DNA of 64,000 nt from Thamnaconus septentrionalis (GCA_009823395.1 CM020513.1:7259001-7323000); one strand, 5' to 3'. Numbered from the stretch's first letter, positions 1 to 12,654 are shown. The notes: generated from the sequence alone by a model not told the origin. Translations and numbers: made by a program.

Positions 1-1379
1 CTCTTCAGTTGAACTCAGGTCAAAACATGAAGCCGGGGGAACTTTGTTTGGATGCCATGTAACCTGATGAATGAATCACTGAAGGCCTGCAGGGGGGAAT
101 TTAATCCCAGTTCACCCAGTCCTACTAGTATCTGTGTAGCAAACACTTCCTCGGCGCTCTGCCTTCACCTGTCACACCTGCCTCAGCCCGTCACAGCGTG
201 TCTGCTGCCCCCTACTGTGAGGCGCAAGGAAAACCGGTTTCCCAACTTTGAAAAATAACAAATCACAAGTGAATGATTATCTTCTTCATTTCTAACAGAT
301 CGGGGTTCCTGGTCATCCTTCTGTCAGGTGCTGACGGACGAATTAATGGTCTGACCTCCTTCCACTTGTTGGAGATCTTTATGAGCATGTCCATGATTCA
401 CAGACACAACGAGTCTTCTCTGATCTGCTCCGTTTGTCTGGAGGCAGTTGGAAGGCTGACACTTTTACGAGCTAAGCCATCGAGTCAGCCTTTATAGATC
501 CACGCCCAGAGTAATGATCAGGTCAGCACCCCAGTAAAACCTTCCAGTAAAACCTCCCAGTAAAACTTCCTAATTAGCAACGAACCACCGAGGAGCTCCT
601 ACCTTCTGAACCTGATCCTGGCGTCTCCGGTCTGAGTGGAGGAGCTGCTCCACCTCCACCTATGCAGGCTTGTTGGGGCTAGTGGGGCTAGCCACAGGTG
701 ATCGGAGGAGGTGTTCCCGCCCTTTTTATTGGGGCGTCCTATCCCATCCCTTCCAGCCCCGCCCCCTTCTCTCCCTACCCATCTGCCTGCCTGAGGGACA
801 TATCTGGAAAGTTTCAGGAGGATGAGTAGGACCAAGATGTGGACACGCTGCTGTCGGGACACGCCAGGAATGCTGCAGGGTCGGGGCTGGCCAACAGGAA
901 GCTGGTTTCATCAGGACTTCCTGTGGGTGGCACTCACGCCCATTACACGTTTTCAATATTCACACAAATGAAAAAATGGTGAAAGTCTGATTCTGGGATA
1001 GATCCCCCAGCTTAGAGCTCTGACATGTGGGAACATCAGGAGAAGAAGAAGATGATGATGAAGAAGAAGAAGGAGGAGAAGAAGCTGTGTGTGATTCAAA
1101 CAGTATGTGACCAGCAGGGGTGCCTGTGACAGCCTTCAGCGTTTCTTTGTTTTACTTTAATTTCTTTCAGTGCCTCATATATATTTATTATAATAATATT
1201 TTATTTCTTTGATGTTTGAAAGTCAGAAGACACAACAGCTCCAGGAGTCCATTTCAAATTTTATTTTTTCAAATTTTGCATTTCAATTTCTTATTTTAAT
1301 CTTTTTCTAGAACTCACGCAGTCTGAATATGATCTGGAATAATCAAACCATAATGGGGCCAACCAGCAGGGTGCGCTGT
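1..1379. other. left flank, downstream of the SPAM1-like gene; no gene recognised
   Basis: No reading frame here resembles a known protein. The right part (about 1140-1379) is AT-rich and is the likely 3' untranslated region of the minus-strand hyaluronidase that stops at 1380. A GA-rich stretch lies at 1038-1085. On the minus strand the bases around 604 read as a good splice donor (AAG then GTAGGAG). A non-coding first exon of a gene beyond the left edge is therefore possible, but nothing else supports it. Confidence 0.5.
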
Positions 1380-3038
1380 TCAGTGGGGCGGCTGGATCAG
1401 GATGCGTGTCTCTGACTTGGGGTAAACCAGTTTGGCGGAGCAGCTGCTGCCGGCGTAGCAGTGGCAGGTGAAGGCCGCCGCCCAGGCATCCAGGTCGGCG
1501 GGGTCCGGCCGGCCGACGGCCTCGTACTGCCCATCCACCAGCCGGATGTGGAAGTGGGCGGCATTCAGGTGCAGGTAGTTGGTAGAGTCGTAGTCTTTGC
1601 GGAGGCAGCGGCCGGCACCCTGGCACAAAACCCTGCTGCACAGCACGGCAGCCGCCGTCACGTTGGCCAAGTAGGGGTTGAGGGTGTTTTCCAGGAAGTG
1701 GGAGAGACGTTGACAGGAAGCCTGAGGAGGGAGTTCAGAAGGTCAGGGGTCAGAAGCTCTCAGGCCAGAAGATCTACGACAATGGCGGTGGCCCGGCAGC
1801 CCCTAAAACAGACCAAACACTTGGTGCTGAAGAAATCCTAGAGGTTTGAACCAATCTGTCTGAAGAACCTGAGTGAGGCCTCTGCGCCACCTATCAACTG
1901 ACTGTCATGTGACGGAGGTCTCCTGCACCTCTGAAGAGCCCACCTCTGTCTGGTAGTCGCTGCTTGCGCCCCACAGGATGACCCCCGAGGCCCCCAGAGC
2001 TGCAGTCTCTCCAATGGTGCTCTCCAGGTCCACCTGGTTGCCATAGCAAAAAACAAACAATCATTGTCTTGCCCTGATGGGCGTCAGACCTGCAGACCGA
2101 CCGACCGACTGACTCCAGGCTCCACCGACCTGCGTCAGGAACTTATCGTTCTTGGTGCGGTACAGGATCCGGGAGTAGACGTAGGTGGGCACCATGAGGG
2201 GGCGCTCCGAGAGCTCCGCCAGTCGCAGCGACTCCTGCACCCGGTTACGGACATACAGTCTGGCGTTGGGGGAGTTCCTCAGGCCCTCGCTGAGGTAGAC
2301 GGAGGGGAAGTGGGCGGTGCTGCGGTTCCACAGCCACATAAGCTGCTGGTTCTGGGCCTTGGTTTTGTCGGAGCAGCGTCCCGTGTAGCCGGATTCGCTC
2401 CACTTGCTGTTGTAGCAGTCCGGGAAGAGGTAGAAGCCCCACAGGTGATTGGGGCGCAGGTGCAGGCCCAGCTGCAGGGTCTTCTCCATGAAGTTCTGGG
2501 CCGCTTGCTCAAACTGGACCCTTGCTACGTCTCTGACCTTGTCCAGGGGCAGCGATGGGTGGAGCTTGCGGGCGTGAGCGACGGAGAACTGTCGGTAAAC
2601 CATCTTAGATCCCCAGTTGCGGAACCACAGGGGACGCCAGGCCTCCCAGTCGATGACGGCCAGTCCAGGAAGCTTCTCAGCAATCAAATGCTCGATGTCC
2701 TTCTCCGCCTCTGCCAGGTGTTCCGTCAGACTGGCGTTCTGCGGGATCCCGCCCATGATGGACTCCTGTGTGTCAGGGTGGATTTCTGGGTAGAAACCCA
2801 GTCGTGGCTCATAGAAGATGTTGAGGAACTGATGGGGCCTGGCGGCCGGTGTGCTCACTGCTTTGAAGGCCTCCAGGTTGAGATCGATGTCGCTTTTCTC
2901 ACACACCGTGGTCGGGGAATTCCATATAGCAATGAAGGGGTGGCCTCTGATGAGTGGCGGTGTGGTGGGCCGCAGCGTCAGGATGGGAGGGGTCCTCAGG
3001 ACACACAGGGAGATGGCGAGGTAGAAGAAGAGCGCCAT
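1380..3038 (-). CDS. spam1: SPAM1/PH-20-like hyaluronidase
   Basis: Secreted hyaluronan endo-beta-N-acetylhexosaminidase, glycoside hydrolase family 56. Coding exons: complement(2130-3038), complement(1944-2033), complement(1380-1721), joined in phase to 446 residues, a normal family length. Residues 1-22 look like a signal peptide. The catalytic motif GLAVIDWEAWRP gives D130 and E132 as the acid/base pair. The 90-nt middle exon carries the family signature TIGETAALGASG. The last exon has the Cys-rich EGF-like end (CHCYAGSSC). Motifs such as LYVRNRVQESLR and STNYLHLN resemble mammalian SPAM1 more than HYAL4. Unlike mammalian SPAM1 it ends in a polar tail (ILIQPPH) with no hydrophobic GPI signal, so it is probably soluble. 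It is the last of three tandem minus-strand hyaluronidases. The orthology call is an inference from motifs and order; hydrolase family membership is near certain. Confidence 0.88.
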
Positions 3039-3203
3039 GTGGTCTGCTGTTCCAATCCTTTAACCTTGGAAAGCAGGAATTTAAGAGACCAGTTTCACAC
3101 AGAGGTCAGACAGTCGCTCTCAGTTTTGATGAAACTTTTTAAGGAATTTGGGAAGAAAATCTGACACAGTCGGACCTGCAGTTGTGTTCTAGTTCTAATG
3201 CAT

Positions 3204-3955
3204 ACCTGCACCTGTGTTTTGGTTCCTACCTGCAGCTGTGTTCTGGTTCTGGTTCCTACCTGCAGCTGTGTTCTGGTTCCTATACACAGCTGTGTTCTGG
3301 TTCTGGTTTCTACCTGCACCTTTGTTTTAGTTTCTATGTGCAGCTGTGTTCTTGTTCTGGTTCCGACCTGCACCTGTGTTTTGGTTCCTACCTGCAGCTG
3401 TGTTCTTGTTCTGGTTCCGACCTGCACCTGTGTTTTGGTTCCTACCTGCAGCTGTGTTCTGGTTCTGGTTCCTACCTGCACCTGTGTTTTGGTTCCTATA
3501 CGCAGCTGTGTTCTGGTTCTGGTTCCGACCTGCACCTGTGTTTTGGTTCCTACCTGCAGCTGTGTTCTGGTTCTGGTTCCTACCTGCACCTGTGTTTTAG
3601 TTTCTATGTGCAGCTGTGTTTTTGTTTTGGTTCCTACCTGCAGCTGTGTTCTGGTTCTGGTTCCTACCTGCACCTGTGTTTTAGTTTCTATGTGCAGCTG
3701 CGTTTTTGTTTTGGTTCCGACCTGCACCTGTGTTTTGCTTCCTACCTGCAGCTGTGTTCTGGGTCTGGTTCCGACCTGCACCTGTGTTTTGCTTCCTACC
3801 TGCAGCTGTGTTCTGGGTCTGGTTCCGACCTGCACCTGTGTTTTGGTTCCTATATGCAGCTGTGTTCTGGTTCTGGTTCCTACCTGCAGCTGTATTCCAG
3901 TTCCTGTGTTCTGGTTCCGCCTTTGTTCTGGGTCTGGTTCCTACCTGCAGCTGGT
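3204..3955. repeat. minisatellite of 24- and 30-bp units, about 750 bp
   Basis: Tandem array upstream of the SPAM1-like start codon. Two unit types alternate: a 30-bp unit built on CTGCAGCTGTGTTCTGGTTC and a 24-bp unit built on CTGCACCTGTGTTTTGGTTC, so a 54-bp higher-order period is common. Both unit lengths are multiples of three and few units contain stop codons. As a result several frames on both strands stay open for hundreds of bases, giving Leu/Cys/Ser-rich or Thr/Gln/Val-rich pseudo-peptides. No homology supports translation. The array lies in the upstream or first-intron region of the gene and could affect its promoter. Confidence 0.93.
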
Positions 3956-4514
3956 CTCAAGCCATCGGCAGGTCATCAGCTTTATAAAGGCTACCATGAC
4001 TGTGTTCCTGTTGCTGTTTGCACTGGGTGATGAAGGCTTTGCTGGTTCTCAGCGGAACGACATCCTGGAGCTTCGGACTAGAACCAACGCCTGTTTACTC
4101 AGATTGAGAACAATCTGAGGCCGAGGTAAAGTTTGCCTTGTCACGCTGTGTGAGCAGTTCCACCTCACTCCATTTACCACTGCTTCTTGGGGGGATACCG
4201 TCCCATCCTGGACCAGCTGGGGGTGTCGTGTCAGTGTCAGGGTACTGTAGAGTCTTGTGCTTTAAATGCAAATGAATCTGGGGCAATTTAATTGTGCCCT
4301 GTTGATTAGCTGCAGTACAGGATGTTGAACACATTTTTTTTTTTTATGGCGTCTCATTTTAGAACATTTTCAGAATTAAAAAAACAAAACCTGTTACACC
4401 TGCCACAAAATGCTAAAGCAAATAGTAGCGACTCAAAATCTGTTTTTGTTACATGGTTGCATTGCAGCTTGTGAAAAGTAAAAAACAAAGTTTTAAAAAA
4501 TTATTTTATGGTTC

Positions 4515-4580
<66 letters not shown>

Positions 4581-6367
4581 ATTTATTATTAACAACATGC
4601 ACATTTATTTCTTCAACATGCAGAAAGACTTTTTCTCTTTGACCAATCAGTGGTCTGCTAGAGCTGCACAAACTTTCTGTTATGGTTGGATATTTTCACA
4701 TTACTTGGACATATTTGTGTTTTTTTTCCTTCAATGAGAGATTTGATTGATTGATGTCTTTGATTGGTTTGATTGGATGACTGATATGTGCACTCAGTCA
4801 CAGTATTTAACTTCTTTACCTCCACTGTGTGCAGTGTTTGCTGAGGTCTGTGGTGTTTGGTCAGTAATATTTCACTCCTTTATCCTCAGTTTTATAAGTC
4901 TTTTGTTTGCATTGCAATTTAAGCACCGACTGCAAGAACATCCGTGAGCTCCCGGATAAAAAAAAAACAAAACCCCGGGAGATCCTTCAGCCCCCTGACA
5001 TGTCAACCAGAACTAAGTGACTAAAACCAGCCCAGTTCATCTTGTTTTGGACCTGCTCAGGTACCATAGTGGCTATAAAAAAACACCTACACCTTCCTGA
5101 TTGGCTGGCAGGAAGTGCGCTGATCAGATCAATTTTTATAGCTAAGAAAAAAAAACTAATAATAATGCAGTAATAACAATTATAATAATGCTATATCAAT
5201 AATAATTTATGACTGAAGTCAGTTTACAACATGGCTGTTGTAGCACTGCTAGCTGCTAGCTTGTAGCAGAACAAACTTTTCTTCCCCTGTCCTCTGTGAA
5301 GGGAGTCAGTGAGACGAGGGACCAGCTGTTCGGGAGAAAACTCTTTAATTACATTCAGGTCAGATCTTCATGCTGCTGCTCACATCATGTTTTGGTTCAG
5401 GACGTCAGAGACGTTAAGAAATCTGCATCAGGGTGGAGGAGATGGAAAACATTTAAGGATCAGTTTGAAACAGGAAGTGAGTGAGCCTGTTCGAAGTTCA
5501 AAGGTACTTAGTTCTGAAGTCCCAGTCACTAGAAATGCAGTTTGTGTTGATGCAAGCTGGTATGCTTGCATCAACACACGTGTAATGTGAGTGCATTACA
5601 CATATATTACACATATATTACACGTTAATTACACATCATGTCACAAAGAGATGTGGCCCTTGTTGGTGTTGGCTGGTGGACCTTCAGCTCAAAGCCTCTC
5701 AGACTTGGAAAACTCAGTAAACTGTGTTTGTTATCAGTGCAAAGAGGCTCGAAGAAAAAACATGGAGTACGGTGAGAAAATTCATGGATGTCACGATGAA
5801 GTTGTTGGTGTAAGAGGAGCAGATGCAGAAGACTTGGATGGAGGCAGAGGATTCAGAAAAGAAGAAGAAGAAGAAGAAGAATTATTCACTGGCTGCTATT
5901 CAAAGGCTGTAACTGGAGTTCAATGTGCGCACCTGTGTGCAATCAGACATTACCAATGTTTACTATTGTTAGTAGTGTTCATACTATCACAGAGTCAAGT
6001 AAAATATAAAGTTTTGGCTGAACACAAAACAAGTTTGATCAAGTTTGAACTGACATTCTGGCTTCACCTGGTGACCTTTTTGGGTTCTGATGTCACAGGT
6101 GTGATGTCGCCACTTTAGGTGAAGGAGGTTCTCTGAAGTGAAGTGCCTCTGACAGTTGTTTCACATTGATCCATTGATCGGTTTCGCTCGTCGACCGGCA
6201 GAACATTCAGCACCGTCGTCCAGACAGAGGTCATTGGGGTCACGGTGTTACAGCGCAGGTCAAAGGTCAGCCTGCCGCTGCCACTCTGCGCAGGTGGAGG
6301 TCAGATAGAGTTGTGGCCCAGGTGGAGGTGTGATCCAAGTGGAGGTCAAGTGGAGGTCAGGTGAAGG
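3956..6367. other. intergenic, SPAM1-like to HYAL4
   Basis: No gene recognised. It holds an (ATT)n microsatellite at about 4515-4580. A perfect 15-bp-arm hairpin (arms 5543-5557 and 5564-5578, 6-nt loop) is followed by an imperfect repeat of ATATTACAC-type units to about 5640. A short GAA run lies near 5862. The segment 6120-6367 is G/T-rich with repeated AGGTGGAGGTCA-like units and is the likely 3' untranslated part of HYAL4. Confidence 0.6.
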
Positions 6368-7304
6368 TCAAGTGGAGGTCAGGCTGAGCAGGAGCGCCGC
6401 CAGCAGCAGTCCGAGGCTGCCCCGCCCTGCAGGAGCTCCGCCTCCAACGCGCGGCCACCTCTCGGCCTGCTCCGCCTCCCACTCTGTCCTCCGCCGCTCC
6501 TCCTCCTCCACCTCCTGCTCCTCCTCCTGCTCCACCTCCTGCTCCACCCAGGGCCCGTCGTCCTCCCTCACCTCATTGATGCTGTCGCAGCGCTCGCCGC
6601 TGTGGCCCTCGTAGCAGTGGCAGCGGAACCTCTCGCTCAGCAGCCGCAGCTCGGCCGGCGAGGGCCAACCCAAGACGGCGAAGCCTCCGTCTGTCGAGGG
6701 GTGGATTTGGAAGCTGGCGGCGCTGAGGTGGAGGTAGTGGCGGGCCAGCGGGTCCCGGCGGACGCAGCGGCCGTTGGCCTGGCACAGAAAGTCGCTGCAG
6801 AACTCGGCGGCCCGCGTCACGTTGGTGATGTAGCGGCCCAGGCGGTGGCGAAGGAAGGTCTTGACCTTGGTGCAGTTGTGCTGCAGAGACACACGAGACA
6901 GCTGGTTGACTTACCGGCGCCACCTGCAGGGTGTTAGGGTGTTACCCGCTAACACCTAAGCTAACCAGCCACTGTTTGTGCCTGGTAGTTTCATTTTTAT
7001 ACTTATTATTCTATTTTTTGTGGCTTGGTTTAAGTTTATTTGTCCCCGCCCCCCAGGGGGCGCAACTGGGGTTCGGCTCTGTCCACGTGAGCCGCTGATC
7101 TTATATTCTACTCTCTTTTTTTTTTTTTTTTTTTTTTAGCCGTGAGGAGTGAGGAACCACAGGAAGCACCACAGGAAGTGAAAGTGTTGGCCACACCCAC
7201 CCTGGACGAGGTCAAGTTGAGGTCGCCCCAGATGACGAAGCCAGCAGCCCCCAGGGCGGCACTCTCCCCGATGGTGTGGATCAGGTCTTTCTGCAGGGAA
7301 ACAC

Positions 7305-7360
<56 letters not shown>

Positions 7361-9315
7361 AACAGAAGAATGAGAAGTTGGAAAGTGCTGTTCCCACTTC
7401 CCACCACTAGATGACAGCAGGTCACAGAGTCTGACAGGAGACTGGAGGGGGGAGAGAACTCATTCTGACAGGAATGAGGTGTGAGAACAACAGCCACACT
7501 GAAGGACTTCAGGAGGTGGAAGTGTTGCCTCTCGGGACTCAGCGGTGGAGCCACCTTAGACCAGGGGTTGGGTACCATTCAGAATCTTTTGATAAGCATA
7601 CCAATTTCTATACCTCGGTCTCTACACCTCCATATTCGATACATCTTTTGATACTAGATGTGTTAAAATCAAAATCAAAAATACCTTGATTTCATTTTCC
7701 TGTTGATTCAATGCAGGATTTCCTCCAAATACACTCCAAAATTTGGACCTCTCTGCTGAGGCTACTGCCCCGGCGACCCAACTCCGGATAAGCGGCAGAA
7801 GATGGATTTGGCAACGAAAGATTATTACATTTTTGACATTCACTCGGATCGGAGCGTTTTGGTCACTGCGACAAATGTATCCCAGATGTTTTATATCCAA
7901 TTTTAATGGATTTTAAATTGATTTGTAATTTAAATAACAACAAAACTTTGATTTCACTTTACTGCCGAGCAAAATCAGGATTTCCTCCAAATCCACTGTG
8001 TTGTATAAATTCCTGTCCTTTGCCGCTAAAATGTTGCATTTCGCTTTATTTCGATCCGTACTGGAATATTTGGCCTGATGCAAATTTTCACTCTCGACCT
8101 AAACAAAAGTGGATTCCCGACCTCTGTCATGTGAAAGTCAATCAGCAGCCACTTTAGATCTTGATGCCAAGAGATCATTGCCTCGCAGATGCTGAGATTT
8201 ACTTTCTTGGATGCATTGGGATTTTGCATCTTTCTAATTCAGATTCATTTCTGATATCCGATCAGATCGGCGTGACCGATGCCTGGAGGGTCGGTACCCA
8301 AGTCCTCGCCACAAGAGGGCATCGGTTTGGTACCAGAAGATTGGCTGGCTCTTACGGTGGTGAGGAAGCTGAGCGCCTCGTCCCGGTAGCCCAGCCGCAG
8401 GTAGACGTAGGTGGGCAGCTGGTAATCCCGGGAGGTCATGCCGGCCACCCGCAGAGACTCGCGCACCCGGTGGCGGCAGAAGTGCAGGTTTGCGGTGCTG
8501 CCGGCGTGGCTCTTGCGCAGCGCCACGGCGGGAAAGAGCGCCGTGCTACTGTTCCACAGCCACTGCAGGTCGTCGTTCCTCAGCCTCTCCAGCAGGGGGC
8601 ACAGCCCCGTGTAGTTGCGCTGGTGCAGGTCGTAGTTGTGGCAGTCCGGGTAGAGGTAGAAGCCCCACAGGGTGTTGGGCCGCATCAGCGCCCCCAGCTG
8701 GACGGTCCTCTGCATGAAGGCCCGGGCGCTTTTCTCAAAGCGCCGCCTGGCCAGCTCCTCCACCTGCGCCGCCGTCACGTTGGCGTAGGCGGCTTCCGTC
8801 AGCCGGCGGGACTGTCGGCGGTAGATGTCCTTCTTGTGCCAGTTGCGGCTCCACTGCGGCCGCCAGAACTCCCAGTCGATGACGGCCAGTCCTCGGGAGT
8901 CCGGGTCTGGGAGGTAGCGGCCGATGTCCTGGGCGGCCTTCAACAGGTGGTGCTCCAGGCTGCAGTTCTGCGGCAGGCCGCCGTGCACCGGCTCGCCCCC
9001 TGCTGTGTAGTGCGGGTAGTAGCCCAGCCGGTTGGCGTAGAAGATGGTGAGGTTCTGGCCGGTCCACTCGGCTCGCGGGCTGCCGTGCAGGTGGAAGAGC
9101 CGCTCGATGTTGGCGCTGACACGGTACTTGATGGCGCAGAGGTCCAGGGGGGCGTTCCAGGCTGCGATGAAGGGCTTGCGGCCAATCAGGGGCAGCCGGG
9201 CCGCCTTCTGGCCCAGGGCGGCATGGAGCAGGAGGGGGAGGAGCCAGGAGCAGATGAGGGCGACGGGCACCAGGTGCTGGGAGGAGGATGTCCCGCCCAC
9301 CGGCGCCGCAGGCAT
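6368..9315 (-). CDS. hyal4: hyaluronidase-4, GPI-anchored type
   Basis: Glycoside hydrolase family 56 enzyme; human HYAL4 prefers chondroitin sulfate. Coding exons: complement(8356-9315), complement(7201-7290), complement(6368-6880), in phase, 520 residues. A short N-terminal extension precedes a signal-type hydrophobic core at about 16-34. The catalytic motif GLAVIDWEFWRP gives D147 and E149. Closest matches to HYAL4 are MTSRDYQLPTYVYLRLGYRD, the exon-2 motif FVIWGDLNLTSS, and NCTKVK...ITNVTRAAEFCS. The EGF-like end (CHCYEGHSGERC) is followed by a Glu-rich stretch at about 455-490. A C-terminal hydrophobic tail (residues 503-517) is typical of a GPI signal. First-exon coding GC is very high. 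The acidic hinge is unusual for the family. An (ATC)n repeat sits just outside the exon-2 acceptor. The name rests on recalled motif similarity and on gene order. Confidence 0.88.
7305..7359. repeat. (GAT)n microsatellite in HYAL4 intron 2-side
   Basis: About 18 uninterrupted GAT units, starting roughly 15 bases upstream of the HYAL4 90-nt exon on its own (minus) strand, where it reads as ATC repeats. It opens poly-Asp and poly-Ser reading frames that are not genes. Confidence 0.95.
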
Positions 9316-9372
9316 CCTGGGGTTCAGAGGAGGCGGAGCATGTCAATCATCCTGAGGACGGAGAGACGGGCT

Positions 9373-9606
9373 CAGAAAAGAGAGTTGGAGTAGCCAAGTA
9401 CAAATACTTTGCTACTGTACTTCTGTTTACTTTTCAGGTATCTGTACTTTACTTGACTATCTCTTTTTCTGGCAATCTTTTACTTTAGCTCCCTACATTT
9501 GTACAAGAATATCTTTTGCTTTCTACTCCCTACATTGGAAAAACATGCTGGTAATTTTTGTGTTTAAAAGTCTTTCAAAGATACAAATTCTGTTCAAAGT
9601 AATTTA

Positions 9607-9657
<51 letters not shown>

Positions 9658-9911
9658 TTCAGAGTACCTTGACCTTGTCACTGTTTAGGATGTTTTCAGC
9701 TGTTAAGAATTTTTGCAAAATTATCATATTATACCGGGTATAGTTTCGTTAATGGCAAAAAATAATCATGTTTATTTTTTACTTCCTTACATTTCGGGGT
9801 CTGTACTTTAAATCAGTTCTTACTTTTATCAGGGTAGTTTTTTTGACACAAATATCTGTACTGAAAGTATTCTGTAGTTTCAGAATACTATGAATACTTT
9901 GACCACCTCTG
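9373..9911. mobile_element. hAT-like MITE of the 'AGTAC-rich' teleost type
   Basis: The right end reads ACTTTGACCACCTCTG, the reverse complement of the CAGAGGTGG-type terminus of a very common teleost hAT-derived repeat. The left end (CAGAAAAGAGAGTTGGAGTAG) is a degraded version of the same terminus. The interior is rich in TACTTT/AAGTAC motifs, as in that family, and holds an (ATT)n tract at 9609-9658. No transposase frame remains and no clear 8-bp target duplication was found. It lies just upstream of the HYAL4 start codon. Confidence 0.7.
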
Positions 9912-11093
9912 ACTCAGACCAACTCGGACTTTGATTTTTACATGAGACAAAGTTCCTTTCATGTTTTTAAAAAAAACAAAAAACAACAAAAACAGTCATT
10001 TTGTAGACGGCCACACAAAAAAACACCCTCATTAATTTCTTTCTACTCCTTCTAACTTTTGATTGGCCAAACCCAAAGTCCCACATCCTGAGCCACAGTT
10101 TTAATTGGACCTCGGAGCGTGCAGCGGTGTTATGGCTCAGGAAACTTCACTGAATATTGTGCTGAATACTGTTCCAAATATGGCTAATCCATATTCTGCT
10201 AAAGCCTTTATTGGCAGCTCAACATGCTAGCTAACACATAGTCCTTCTTACCTTCACTTTTATGGATTGTCTTTCTATTTAGGATAATAAATGAAAAATT
10301 GATACGCCTGGTCCAGTTTTGTACTGTACTATGGCCTGTCTTACCGTATACGTATACATCTGATTGTGCTGTACTTTGATGGCGGGGAGTGACCTTCTTG
10401 AGTAAAGTATCTCTGATCTTATTTACAGACCTTACAGACGGCCAGAGGGTCAGAGTTCAGAGGTCTGAGGAGGGAGGAAGTGCATTGACACCTAGAGACT
10501 GGAGGCGGCTCCCAGTTCAACCACTTGCTCTGACCGCTAGCTCTGACCTCAGGCCATAATGACGGCGGTCTGCGCCAGAAGTCTCGTGTTGCTGCGACTC
10601 AGATTGATTCAGTCGGCTGCTACAAAACAAAGAGCGATTGGAGCGCCAGAATGATCTCCAGAGAAAATTTTCAGTTTTCTTGTCGTCCTTGTGGTAGCCT
10701 CCCGTGGTCATGGGGATGTTATGTTTTTCCATTATTCACTGTCCTCCGCGACAGCATTTCCAAAACATTCTTCTGGCTCTTTTACTGCCTTGCAAAACAT
10801 GTTTATTCGTTCTAAAATTACAAAATTAAACATTGTGTTGAGAATGTTTAACTCTTGAGTTTGCGGTTCTGCTGAAGTCTTGGCAGGTACAAGACAAATA
10901 AGAGTCTTCTAAATGTTGGCTAAAGCCCTAACAACAAACTAACTGGCTAGTTCAGCAAAAAAACAGAGCCTGAGGATTAAAACTTTGGATGTGTTAACAA
11001 ACATTAGTATGAGGCAAACCTACTATTGCTTGTCAGTTTGATTTACTATGCAAACACATTGTCTTCAAACAAATATATATATATATATATATT

Positions 11094-11145
<52 letters not shown>

Positions 11146-12164
11146 TACACATATATATAAAAGTTTGCCTTCACTGCTCATCATTTACAAAATAAAGCAC
11201 AGCTGTTAGCAACTTTGCTAACACTCCTATAAAAAAGACATTTGCAAAAATGTTGTTTGGCCATCAACAGCCTGTGTTGCCGTATTATCTTTAAACACCC
11301 AGGCTAGGAGGTTATTGTGCAGCTCACCAGTCTGAACCTTGACTTTGCTCTCTAGGAGGCCTGAGAAGAACTCCAAACCCCCCCCCCCCCCGTTCCACAC
11401 ACACTCTCTATGGACTAGCGGCTAGCCACGTTAACTCCGACGGTCTGTTTGAAATGAATTGCGTGGAGCCGAGTCTGGTGGTAATTGCTGTAGATTCCAG
11501 CGGAGTTCTGGTGGTTTGGAATCTCGGGAGTTTTTCCCTCTTCCCCTTTGTGCTCCCGCCAGCTGGTTTCTGAACTTCGGGGGGATTATTTGCTGCACTC
11601 AGTGAAAACAGACCGTGAGCGAACCGACCGACTGGCTGAGCGGCGGTACAGTGAGTGTGCGAACGTCCCGTCGACGCTCAGTCTGAGCGCAAATCGCTTC
11701 CATCTGGCGGAACGAGACGCCGCCGTAAATCTCCGGGAACCTACAGCGACTGTTTGAGTCTACGCGCAGAGTCTCGCGCGGCCACCAGGTGGAGACAGCA
11801 AGAGGAAGGAGTATTGTTATTATTACACTCTCGATAACCTGCAAAGGTCACTGAGAAGCCGCCCCCTCACGGGGTTCTGTGTTTTGGCTTAGGTCAGATG
11901 ATTTTGTGTGGGAGGAGCCTGCGGCTGTTGACAGGTCGAGGGGGAGGAGGGTCGATGTGGGTCCAGGAACTGGAACCAAGGACCCGGGATCAGGTTCTTC
12001 TTCCTCTTTCCTGTTCGTGTTGGAAGCTGAGAACGGTGCCAGACCGGCAGGAAGCTGCCGTGACTCACAAAGTTGCTGCGTTGCCATCTGTGGTTGAACA
12101 TGTTCCAGCCAGTCACATGACCGCCTCCCGGGGCCCAGTACTGTCTAGAGACTGCAAGGCTGGA

Positions 12165-12355
12165 TCAGGGACCAGGGATCAGGCATCAGGGACCAGGGAC
12201 CAGGGATTTGGGTTCAGGGATAGGGGATCAGGGATCAGGGTTTGGGGATCAGCAAGAAGGGATCTAGGGTCAGGGAATAGGTATCGGGGAGCAGGAACAA
12301 GGGACCAGGGATCAGGGACCCGGAATTAGGGATTGGGGATCAGGGATCAGTGGGT
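12165..12355. repeat. degenerate GATCAGGGACCAGG minisatellite
   Basis: About a dozen imperfect units built on CAGGGATCAGGGACCAGGGA, with variants such as TTTGGGTTCAGGGATAGGGG. G-rich on the plus strand, with many GGG triplets spaced to allow G-quadruplex folding. No coding role seen. Confidence 0.85.
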
Positions 12356-12654
12356 TGTCTTCAGGGGATGTTGGACTCCACAGTGACACTGATGGAAACA
12401 ACAGGGAGGTCCAGCCGCCCAGCCAGTGGAGCTGCAGCCAATCACAGCGCAGCCTGAGCCCCGCTGGCTCAGGGATGAAGGAACCACAGGAACCGAAGAA
12501 GAGGAACCTCAGTGACAGGATGACCAGGAACTGTGTCATTCTCCTCAGTCAATCTCTTGACCAGCTAGATGCAGCTTTTCTCTTCTTGTTTCTGCATTTT
12601 TGTCAAAATAATGTTCATGCTGTTTCAAAAAGGTAACACCTGGCTGCTCAAACT

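Noticed and set aside
2064..3164. 366-codon plus-strand frame opposite the SPAM1-like exon
   Set aside because: Pure shadow of a well-supported hyaluronidase exon on the other strand.
3095..4118. long repeat-peptide frames over the minisatellite as real genes
   Set aside because: All come from units whose length is a multiple of three; no homology, no non-repeat coding part and no splice support.
8161..9393. 410-codon plus-strand frame opposite HYAL4
   Set aside because: Antisense of the GC-rich first HYAL4 exon; Val/Gln/Gly-rich translation without family likeness.
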